Source: Burkholderia cepacia GG4
GTDB lineage: Bacteria > Pseudomonadota > Gammaproteobacteria > Burkholderiales > Burkholderiaceae
DNA: 64,000 nucleotides
Direction: 5' to 3'
Assembly (NCBI RefSeq): GCF_000292915.1
Contig: NC_018513.1
Coordinates: 3,162,001 to 3,226,000 of the forward strand
The position numbers and the translations under genes were made by a program. Positions within the stretch are counted from its first letter, which is position 1. Every line of letters begins with the position of its first letter. Shown piece after piece: positions 56,782-64,000 of this stretch. The notes under the pieces were generated by a model. The model ran no database searches and was not told the origin of the DNA. It saw only the letters and a program-made list of their open reading frames with translations.

Positions 56782-57987
56782 ATGCGCATGCCACCGCATG
56801 AAACCCGCTTCGCATGGCGCGGCCGTCGTCGCGACGGCACGCCATGCCGCGGGATCGTCATCGCATTCGATGCAGCCGCGGCACGCGCGGCGCTCACGCG
56901 CGACGGCATCGCAGTGCTGTCGCTCGACGCCCGCGGCACGGCCCGGCCGCCCGCTGCCGATGCACAGGACGTCACGCGCTTCACGCGTCAGCTCGCGAGC
57001 CTGCTGCAGGCCGGGCTACCGCTCGCCCCGTCGCTCGAGATGCTCGCCCGCACCCGTACGCGTGACGGGTTGCCGCGCATCGCCGCTGGCCTCGCGCGCG
57101 AGATCGTCGGTGGCCAGCGCTTCGCCGCCGCGCTTGCACGCTATCCGTCCCAGTTCGGCACGCTGTATCGCCAGTTGATCGAGGTCGGCGAAGCATCGGG
57201 TGCGCTCGGCACCGTCCTGACCCGCGTCGCGGAGCACCGCGAGCGCGCGGATGCGCAGTGGCGCAAGCTGCGCGCCGCGCTCGCCTATCCGGCTGCCGTC
57301 ATCGTGTTCGCGCTCGCGATCTCGGCCGCGCTGATGGTGTGGGTCGTGCCGACGTTCCGGCAGATCTTCGACGGCTTCGGCGCAGCGCTGCCGGCGCCGA
57401 CCCGCGCGCTGCTCGCGCTGTCTTCCGCCACCTCGGCCTGGGGCGGCACGCTCGTGGCCGGCGCCGCAGCGGCGGGGTTCGCCGCGCACCATGCGCTGCG
57501 GCGCTCGCCACCGCTGCGCTATGCCGCCGCGCGGCACTTGCTGGACGCGCCGTTGGTCGGCAACGCGCTCAGGCGATTCGCCACCGCGCGCTGGTGCCGC
57601 TCGCTTGCAACGTTGCTCGGCGCCGGCGTACCGCTCGCCGATGCATTCGCGACGCTCGAACGCACGGCCGGCCATCCGGTGTTCGAGCAGGCCACCGCAC
57701 AGATCGCCACACGCGTGCTGCGCGGCGCGCGGCTTGCCGATGCGATGCATGCGGCCGGCTGCTTCCCGGACGACGTCGTGCAGCCGATCGCCGTCGCCGA
57801 GGAAACCGGCGCGCTCGACACGATGCTCGCCGACATCGCCGCGCTATGCGAGCGTCAGCTCGACGCGCGTCTCGATGCGCTCGCCGCGCTCGGCGAGCCG
57901 CTGATCGTGGTCGTGCTGGGCGCACTCGTCGGCGGCCTCGTGATCGCGATGTATCTGCCCATCCTTCAGCTGGGCAACGTGGTGTAG
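56782..57987 (+). CDS. pilC: Type IV pilus inner-membrane platform protein
   Basis: 401 aa. Two T2SF/GspF repeats (~65-185 and ~265-390), each with a long hydrophobic segment (AYPAAVIVFALAISAALMVWVV; PLIVVVLGALVGGLVIAMYL). FTRQLASLLQAGLPL and IEVGEASGALG, and IAVAEETGALD in the second repeat, are the family marks. It anchors PilB. Start ATG 56782; a GTG at 56773 overlapping the pilB stop (GTGA) is an equal alternative. Confidence 0.92.
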   Translation: MRMPPHETRFAWRGRRRDGTPCRGIVIAFDAAAARAALTRDGIAVLSLDARGTARPPAADAQDVTRFTRQLASLLQAGLPLAPSLEMLARTRTRDGLPRIAAGLAREIVGGQRFAAALARYPSQFGTLYRQLIEVGEASGALGTVLTRVAEHRERADAQWRKLRAALAYPAAVIVFALAISAALMVWVVPTFRQIFDGFGAALPAPTRALLALSSATSAWGGTLVAGAAAAGFAAHHALRRSPPLRYAAARHLLDAPLVGNALRRFATARWCRSLATLLGAGVPLADAFATLERTAGHPVFEQATAQIATRVLRGARLADAMHAAGCFPDDVVQPIAVAEETGALDTMLADIAALCERQLDARLDALAALGEPLIVVVLGALVGGLVIAMYLPILQLGNVV

Positions 57988-58032
57988 CATCGCAACCGAT
58001 TCTGTCGCCTTTCGAGCCCGAACCCGAGCCCC

Positions 58033-58944
58033 ATGACGCCCGCGCCCCTGAACACCGTTTTCGATTCGCCCGACAGCACGTTGCTCGCGCTGGCGATGCT
58101 GCCACCCGCGGTGCAGTATGCGTTCGCCATCGTGCTCGGTCTGTGCGTCGGCAGCTTCTTGAACGTCGTCGTGCACCGGATCCCGGTGATGATGCAGCGC
58201 GCGTGGCAGGCCGAAATCGCCGAAGCGACCGGCAACGCGAGCGCGGCGCCGGACGACGGCTATCCGCCGCACTACGATCTGTGGCGCCCGCGCAGCGCAT
58301 GCCCGCACTGCGGCCACGTGCTGCGCGCATGGGAAAATATCCCGCTCTTCAGCTACCTGATGTTGCGCGGGCGCTGCCGTCAATGCGGCCACGCGATCGG
58401 CGTGCGCTATCCGCTGGTCGAGCTCGCGGGTGCGCTGCTGGCGGCCGGTTCGCTCGCCGCATTCGGCCCCACCGTCGCCGCACTCGCCGCGTTCGGGCTG
58501 TGCGCCGCGCTGCTGGCGATGAGCGCAATCGATATCCGGACCGGCTACCTGCCCGATTCGATGACGCTGCCGCTGCTGTGGGCCGGGCTCGCACTGAACC
58601 TCGCCGGCACATTTACGTCGCTGCGCTCGGCCGTGATCGGCGCGATGGCCGGCTACCTGTTCCTGTGGTCGATCTACTGGCTGTTCAAATGGCTGCGCGG
58701 CATCGAGGGCATCGGCTTCGGCGACCTGAAGCTGCTTGCCGCGCTCGGCGCATGGATGGGCTGGGCCGCGCTGCCGCAGGTCGTGCTGTTCGCCGCGGTG
58801 ACGGGCGCGATCGTCGGGCTCATCGCGACCTGGCGCGGCCGCATGCGCTTCGAGGAGCCGATTCCGTTCGGTCCGTTCCTCGCGGCGGGCGGCGTCGCGA
58901 CGCTGTTTTTCGGCACCCCTTTTTATCTGACGCTCGGCGGCTGA
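58033..58944 (+). CDS. pilD: Prepilin peptidase / N-methyltransferase
   Basis: Cleaves and N-methylates type IV prepilins in the inner membrane. 303 aa. Cytoplasmic zinc-type loop CPHCGH...CRQCGH, preceded by LCVGSFLNVVVHRIP; the two catalytic Asp lie in AIDIRTGYLPD and GFGDLKLLAALG. Seven or eight helices. It may also process type II secretion pseudopilins encoded elsewhere. Close to pilC (45 bases). Confidence 0.95.
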   Translation: MTPAPLNTVFDSPDSTLLALAMLPPAVQYAFAIVLGLCVGSFLNVVVHRIPVMMQRAWQAEIAEATGNASAAPDDGYPPHYDLWRPRSACPHCGHVLRAWENIPLFSYLMLRGRCRQCGHAIGVRYPLVELAGALLAAGSLAAFGPTVAALAAFGLCAALLAMSAIDIRTGYLPDSMTLPLLWAGLALNLAGTFTSLRSAVIGAMAGYLFLWSIYWLFKWLRGIEGIGFGDLKLLAALGAWMGWAALPQVVLFAAVTGAIVGLIATWRGRMRFEEPIPFGPFLAAGGVATLFFGTPFYLTLGG

Positions 58945-59028
58945 CATGATGCACCGCCCGCGTCCGCTTTGTTCGCTGCGCCGCGGGGAGGCGATGCGCT
59001 TCCTTGTGGCGGCCCGGCGGAGGCTGAC

Positions 59029-59637
59029 ATGTTTGCAATAGGACTCACCGGCGGCATCGGCAGCGGCAAGACGACCGTCGCCGACCTGTTCGCCGCACGC
59101 GGTGCATCGCTCGTCGATACCGATCTGATCGCGCACCGCATCACCGCACCGGCTGGTCTCGCGATGCCGGCGATCGAACAGGCATTCGGGCCGGATTTCA
59201 TCGCGGCGGACGGCTCGATGGATCGCGCCAGGATGCGTGCACTGATTTTCAGCGACGACGACGCACGCCGGCGCCTCGAAGCGATCACGCATCCGCTGAT
59301 CCGTGCGGAGACCGATCGCGAAGCCCGCGAAGCGCAGGGCTCTTACGTGATGTTCGTCGTGCCGCTGCTCGTGGAGTCAGGCAATTGGAAGGCGCGCAGC
59401 AATCGGGTGCTCGTCGTCGACTGTCCGGTCGAAACGCAGATCGCACGTGTTATGCGGCGCAATGGTTTCACGCGCGAACAGGTCGAAGCAATCATCGCGA
59501 GACAGGCGACGCGCGAAGCGCGTCTCGCGGCGGCCGACGACGTGATCGTCAACGATGCGACGACGCCCGATGCGCTCGCCGCACAGGTCGATGCACTGCA
59601 TCAACGCTACCTCGGATTCGCGGCCGCTACACGCTGA
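59029..59637 (+). CDS. coaE: Dephospho-CoA kinase
   Basis: Last step of CoA synthesis. 202 aa. P-loop [17 protein letters not shown], then [10 protein letters not shown] and HPLIRAE, VVPLLVE, and the lid region [30 protein letters not shown] 59029 gives the usual N-terminus MFAIGLTGG; the ORF starting 60 bases upstream is not needed. Confidence 0.96.
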   Translation: MFAIGLTGGIGSGKTTVADLFAARGASLVDTDLIAHRITAPAGLAMPAIEQAFGPDFIAADGSMDRARMRALIFSDDDARRRLEAITHPLIRAETDREAREAQGSYVMFVVPLLVESGNWKARSNRVLVVDCPVETQIARVMRRNGFTREQVEAIIARQATREARLAAADDVIVNDATTPDALAAQVDALHQRYLGFAAATR

Positions 59638-59676
59638 TCGGCGCGCGCAATCGTGATGGTGTACGAAATTGGCGCG

Positions 59677-60502
<826 letters not shown>

Positions 60503-60530
60503 CGGCCGCGTGCCGGTCCGACGCTTTCGT

Positions 60531-60731
60531 ATGACTACCGTTGTGAAATGTCCTTCGTGCGGCGCAGAAGTGCGCTGGACGCCTGAAAACAAGTTCCGTC
60601 CGTTCTGTTCGGCCCGCTGCAAGCAGCTCGACCTCGGCGCATGGGCCGCGGAAAAGTACCGGATCGGAGGATCCTCCGACGAAGGTCCGTCATCGGAGGA
60701 AGACGGCACCGACGGCCGCCGCGACAGCTGA
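60531..60731 (+). CDS. yacG: DNA gyrase inhibitor YacG
   Basis: 66-aa zinc protein known in E. coli to bind GyrB and block DNA binding. Zinc ligands [11 protein letters not shown] (CxxC) and [15 protein letters not shown] (CxxxC). The tail after KYRIGG is Ser/Asp/Glu-rich ([14 protein letters not shown]), longer than needed for zinc binding. ATG 60531 lies 28 bases after zapD. Confidence 0.93.
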   Translation: MTTVVKCPSCGAEVRWTPENKFRPFCSARCKQLDLGAWAAEKYRIGGSSDEGPSSEEDGTDGRRDS

Positions 60732-60762
60732 GCGGCGCACGGCACCGCCCGTCGGCGGATCT

Positions 60763-60783
60763 GGCCCGCCTTTCAGGCGGGCC
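60763..60783. terminator. GC-rich hairpin between yacG and the Nudix gene
   Basis: GGCCCGCCT (60763-60771) and AGGCGGGCC (60775-60783) with a TTC loop: a 9-bp perfect stem between two converging genes, without T-runs. Probably ends both transcripts with help from Rho. Confidence 0.5.
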
Positions 60784-60792
60784 GCCACGGCG

Positions 60793-61251
60793 TCATTGCG
60801 ACGCCGCTTCCTTCTCGAGCAGTTCCAGCACCGGCAGCGCAGCCGGCAACAGCGGCGCGACGTCGACCGGCAGTTGCTGCCACACGAACGCCTGCCCTTC
60901 CTTGCTGTGCGGCTCGCCCGTCCAGCCCGTCACCTTGCAGAAATAGAGCCGCACGTACGCGTGCGGATAATCGTGCTCGAGCGTATGCCAGCGGTGGCTG
61001 GCGGTGACGACGATGCCGAGTTCCTCGTGCAACTCGCGCGCCAGCGCGTCTTCGACGCTCTCCCCGACCTCCAGCTTGCCGCCCGGAAACTCCCAGTAGC
61101 CTTCGTACGGCTTGCCCTGCAGCCGTTGCGCGAGCAGGTAACGGCTGCGGCCGACCGGCCCGTCCGGCTGCACCATCACGCCGACCGCGACTTCCGTCAC
61201 CTTGCGGCCGTCGGGCGCGCGCACCGCGCCCGCTGCGGAATCCACACTCAT
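60793..61251 (-). CDS. mutT: MutT-type Nudix hydrolase
   Basis: 152 aa. Nudix box from Gly58: GGKLEVGESVEDALARELHEELGI, with the metal-binding REx(2)EE helix. VAVGVMVQPDG...YLLAQRLQGKPYEGYWEFPGG is typical of MutT, which removes 8-oxo-dGTP. Substrate is inferred by family. ATG 61251 overlaps the upstream ATPase stop (ATGA), so translation is coupled. Confidence 0.88.
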   Translation of the reverse strand: MSVDSAAGAVRAPDGRKVTEVAVGVMVQPDGPVGRSRYLLAQRLQGKPYEGYWEFPGGKLEVGESVEDALARELHEELGIVVTASHRWHTLEHDYPHAYVRLYFCKVTGWTGEPHSKEGQAFVWQQLPVDVAPLLPAALPVLELLEKEAASQ

Positions 61252-62117
61252 GCCTGCTCCTTGCGGCCCGACCAGTCGCGCGCGAACTGCCACGCGACGC
61301 GCCCCGAGCGCGAACCGCGCTCGAGCGCCCAGACGAGCGCGTCGCCGCGTGCGGTCTCGATCTCGGCGTCCGCGCAGCCGAAATGACGCAGCCAGTGCGC
61401 GACGATGTCGAGGTAGTCGTCCTGCTTGAACGGGTAGAAACTGACCCACAGGCCGAAGCGCTCCGACAGCGAGATCTTCTCCTCGACGACTTCGCCGGGG
61501 TGGATCTCGCCGTCCGGCAGATGCTTGTACGACTCGTTGTCGCTCATGTATTCGGGCAACAGATGCCGGCGGTTCGACGTCGCGTAGATCAGCACGTTGT
61601 CGGACTGCGCGGCAATCGAGCCGTCGAGCGCGACCTTCAGCGCCTTGTAGCCCGATTCGCCCTCCTCGAACGACAGGTCGTCGCAGAACACGATGAACCG
61701 CTCCGGACGCTGCGAGATCAGCTCGACGATGTCGCCGAGGTCATGCAGGTCGTCCTTGTCCACCTCGATCAGGCGCAGCCCGTCCTTCGCATACGCGTTC
61801 AGGCACGCCTTGATCAGCGACGACTTGCCGGTGCCGCGGGCACCGGTCAACAGCACGTTGTTCGCCGGCTTGCGCTGCACGAACTGTCGCGTATTTTGTT
61901 CGATCAACCCTTTCTGCCGATCGATGTTGTGCAGGTCGTCGAGCGTGATCGACGACGCAGCCGGCACCGGCTGCAGATAGCCACGCCCCTGGCGCTTGCG
62001 CCAGCGGAACGCGGTAGCGGCATTCCAGTCGACGGCCGTCGGCGCAGGCGGCAGTATCCCCTCGAGGCGGCCGAGCAACGCTTCCGCGCGCGTCAGAAAC
62101 TGTTCGAGCTTGTCCAT
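61248..62117 (-). CDS. DUF815-type AAA ATPase
   Basis: 289 aa. Walker A TGARGTGKSSLIKA at ~115 and Walker B FIVFCDDLSFEEGES; IYATSNRRHLLPE is sensor-1-like, and RFGLWVSFYPFKQDDYL precedes a helical end. It belongs to the large conserved family of predicted ATPases next to argJ and secA in beta-proteobacteria; role unknown. ATG 62117 (MDKLEQFL) is preferred to the TTG nine bases earlier. Confidence 0.88.
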   Translation of the reverse strand: MDKLEQFLTRAEALLGRLEGILPPAPTAVDWNAATAFRWRKRQGRGYLQPVPAASSITLDDLHNIDRQKGLIEQNTRQFVQRKPANNVLLTGARGTGKSSLIKACLNAYAKDGLRLIEVDKDDLHDLGDIVELISQRPERFIVFCDDLSFEEGESGYKALKVALDGSIAAQSDNVLIYATSNRRHLLPEYMSDNESYKHLPDGEIHPGEVVEEKISLSERFGLWVSFYPFKQDDYLDIVAHWLRHFGCADAEIETARGDALVWALERGSRSGRVAWQFARDWSGRKEQA

Positions 62118-62135
62118 GTTCTTCAAGCGCCCCGA

Positions 62136-63377
62136 TCAGGAGCGGTAATCCGCGTTGATGCTCACGTAATCGTGCGACAGGTCACACGTCCAGACGGTTG
62201 CGTGCGCATCGCCACGGCCGAGCAGCACGCGAATCGTGATTTCGCTCTGCTTCATCACGCGCTGGCCATCTTCTTCCTGGTACGCCGGGTTGCGGCCCCC
62301 GGCCTTCGCGACGAGCACGTCGTCGAGATAAAGATCGATCTTGCCGACATCGAGATCCGTGACGCCCGCATAGCCGATCGCCGCGAGAATTCGGCCGAGG
62401 TTGGGGTCGGATGCATAGAAGGCCGTCTTCACGAGCGGCGAATGGCCGATCGCGTACGCGATCTGGCGGCACTCGGCGACGTTCTTGCCGCCTTCGACCT
62501 GCACCGTCATGAATTTCGTCGCGCCTTCGCCGTCGCGCACGATCAGCTGCGACAGCACCTGGGCGACCTGCGTGACCGCGTCGCGCAGCGCCGCATAGGC
62601 CGGCGAGTCGGTCGACGTGATCGCGGGCAGCGTGCTCTTGCCCGACGCGATCAGGATGAACGAGTCGTTCGTCGACGTGTCGCCGTCGATCGTGATGCAG
62701 TTGAACGAGCGGTCGGCCACTTCCTTCACGAGCGTGTCGAGCACCGGCTGCGCGACATTGGCGTCGAATGCGAGGAAGCCAAGCATCGTCGCCATGTTCG
62801 GCTTGATCATGCCCGCACCCTTGCTGATGCCCGTCAGCGTGACCGTGTGGCCGTCGATCGTCACCTGGCGCGACGTGGCCTTCGGCAGCGTGTCGGTCGT
62901 CATGATCGCCTGCGCGGCGTCGAACCAGTGCGCGGCCTTGCGGTTCGCGAGCGCAGCCGGCAGCCCGGCCTTCAGGCGATCGATCGGCAGCGGTTCGAGA
63001 ATCACGCCGGTCGAGAACGGCAGCACCTGCGCGGCGTCGATGCCCGCGAGGCGTGCGAGTTCCGAGCAGGTTTCGCGCGCGTTCACGAGGCCCGGCTCGC
63101 CGGTGCCCGCATTCGCATTGCCCGTATTCACCACGAGCGCGCGGATGCCTGCGCCGCCCGCGCGCACCTTTGCCAGGTGTTCGCGGCACACCGTCACGGG
63201 CGCGGCGCAGAAGCGGTTTTCGGTGAATACGCCGGCGACCGTCGCCCCTTCTTCGACGGAAATGACCAGCACGTCCTTGCGATTCGGCTTGCGGATGTTC
63301 GCTTCCGCCCAGCCGAGCGTGACGCCGGCGACGGGATGCAGTTGGGCGGGATCGATCGACGGAAAATTGACAGCCAT
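62136..63377 (-). CDS. argJ: Bifunctional glutamate N-acetyltransferase / ornithine acetyltransferase
   Basis: Recycles the acetyl group in arginine synthesis. 413 aa. The precursor self-cleaves before Thr197 in [16 protein letters not shown], giving alpha and beta chains; [13 protein letters not shown] and [13 protein letters not shown] lie upstream. Whether it also uses acetyl-CoA (bifunctional) is not readable with certainty. ATG 63377. Confidence 0.95.
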   Translation of the reverse strand: MAVNFPSIDPAQLHPVAGVTLGWAEANIRKPNRKDVLVISVEEGATVAGVFTENRFCAAPVTVCREHLAKVRAGGAGIRALVVNTGNANAGTGEPGLVNARETCSELARLAGIDAAQVLPFSTGVILEPLPIDRLKAGLPAALANRKAAHWFDAAQAIMTTDTLPKATSRQVTIDGHTVTLTGISKGAGMIKPNMATMLGFLAFDANVAQPVLDTLVKEVADRSFNCITIDGDTSTNDSFILIASGKSTLPAITSTDSPAYAALRDAVTQVAQVLSQLIVRDGEGATKFMTVQVEGGKNVAECRQIAYAIGHSPLVKTAFYASDPNLGRILAAIGYAGVTDLDVGKIDLYLDDVLVAKAGGRNPAYQEEDGQRVMKQSEITIRVLLGRGDAHATVWTCDLSHDYVSINADYRS

Positions 63378-63521
63378 GGGGCACACCTGCCGGATGGAAA
63401 ATGCCGGCACGCGCCGGCATCGATTGGAAGAACCGGCGGCCGCACGAGCGGGCCGCCGCAACTCACATCACTGACTCGAAGCTGCGAACGAAGCGGCACG
63501 CGCGATGCGCGCCGCCGCCGA

Positions 63522-64000
63522 TCATGACAGCTTCCCGTGACATTGCTTGTACTTCTTGCCGCTGCCGCACGGGCACGGGTCGTTGCGGCCGACCTTCGGC
63601 ATCTCGCCGCCGGGGCCGCTGTGGGTCATCGCACTGCCGACCATGTCGGCCGTCGCCGCGGCCGCGGTGGCGGCCGCGACGTTCGCGACCGGCGCGCCGG
63701 ATTCCGCGTAGTCGGCGTGCTGGTATTCGACGTTCTCGAGATGACCGCCGCGCTCCTCGATCTGCTCGGCGGCCTCCTCGAGTTGCTCCGGCGACTGGAT
63801 CTGCACGTTCATCACGATGCGCGTGACTTCCTGCTTGATCGCCTCGAGCATCGCGGCGAACAGCTCGAACGCTTCGCGCTTGTATTCCTGCTTCGGGTTC
63901 TTCTGCGCATAACCGCGCAGGTGGATGCCCTGGCGCAGGTGGTCGAGCGCCGCGAGGTGTTCGCGCCACAGGCGGTCGACCGTCTGCAGCATCACCGAAC
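63522..64000 (-). CDS. secA: Preprotein translocase ATPase SecA, C-terminal part
   Basis: The last ~159 residues of SecA; the gene begins beyond the right edge. Visible are the helical wing/scaffold end ([38 protein letters not shown], landmarks [22 protein letters not shown]), an Ala-rich linker, and the zinc SEC-C motif [19 protein letters not shown] that binds SecB. The 144-base space to argJ shows no gene. Confidence 0.96.
   Translation of the reverse strand, partial: SVMLQTVDRLWREHLAALDHLRQGIHLRGYAQKNPKQEYKREAFELFAAMLEAIKQEVTRIVMNVQIQSPEQLEEAAEQIEERGGHLENVEYQHADYAESGAPVANVAAATAAAATADMVGSAMTHSGPGGEMPKVGRNDPCPCGSGKKYKQCHGKLS

Overview
The window is GC-rich chromosomal DNA with strong codon bias, so that almost every gene throws long ORFs in its other frames. 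Gene content and order point to a Burkholderia, probably of the B. cepacia complex, and to its main chromosome. The signs are the order secA-argJ-ATPase-mutT-yacG-zapD-coaE-pilDCB, rplU-rpmA-obg-proB-rppH, a 26-residue-period histone H1-like protein, a nucleoside kinase of the B. thailandensis type, and a long-form PyrF. I infer the genus from protein resemblance; no search was run. I see no transposase, integrase, phage gene, CRISPR array or replication origin. Two genes are cut by the window ends (rsmE at the left, secA at the right). No frameshifted gene was found.

Layout. 1-7.8 kb: rsmE end, a secreted guanyl-type RNase with its barstar-type inhibitor, a compact candidate small RNA with its own terminator, malic enzyme maeB, then thiL-pgpA-pncC and a phosphorylcholine-phosphatase-like HAD enzyme. 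8-18 kb: one large leftward sugar locus under an IclR-type regulator: dgoK, dgoA, two SDR dehydrogenases, an AraFGH-type importer and an aldose epimerase, followed by pyrF. Several junctions are ATGA overlaps, and a good sigma-70 promoter with an 8+8 bp inverted repeat on its start site lies in front of the regulator. 18-28 kb: EF-hand protein, S10-family lipoprotein peptidase, mtgA-aroE-RNase II-family cluster, esterase-mpl, a nucleotidyltransferase-like protein and a TlpA-type thioredoxin. 28-36 kb: aroQ, accBC, prmA, a zinc-ribbon membrane protein, tpx, nucleoside kinase, glycine-zipper lipoprotein, and the H1-like protein.

36-46 kb: class Ia ribonucleotide reductase nrdA and nrdB (leftward). 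Upstream is a clear NrdR operator pair, 31 bp apart, whose distal box covers the -10 element of the predicted promoter. Then ampD, a PP0621-type protein and a CcsA/YpjD-type membrane protein divergent from ffh, hpt and marC. 46-54 kb: proS, rppH, a CNP1-like lipoprotein, proB, obg, rpmA, rplU, a polyprenyl diphosphate synthase and tRNA-Pro(CGG). 54-64 kb: CorC/HlyC-type transporter, type IV pilus genes pilB (short form), pilC and pilD, then coaE, zapD, yacG, a Nudix hydrolase, a DUF815-type ATPase, argJ and the end of secA.

How it fits together: most genes serve housekeeping tasks, namely cell wall (mtgA, mpl, ampD), fatty acid and aromatic synthesis, dNTP supply, translation, protein export and division. 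The accessory-looking parts are the RNase/inhibitor pair, the sugar locus, the candidate RNAs and the repeat-rich H1-like gene. No wholly new multi-gene system is evident. The strongest leads are the structured RNA at 1954-2090, the operator architecture of the sugar locus and of nrdA, and a nucleotidyltransferase-like protein with an altered metal site.
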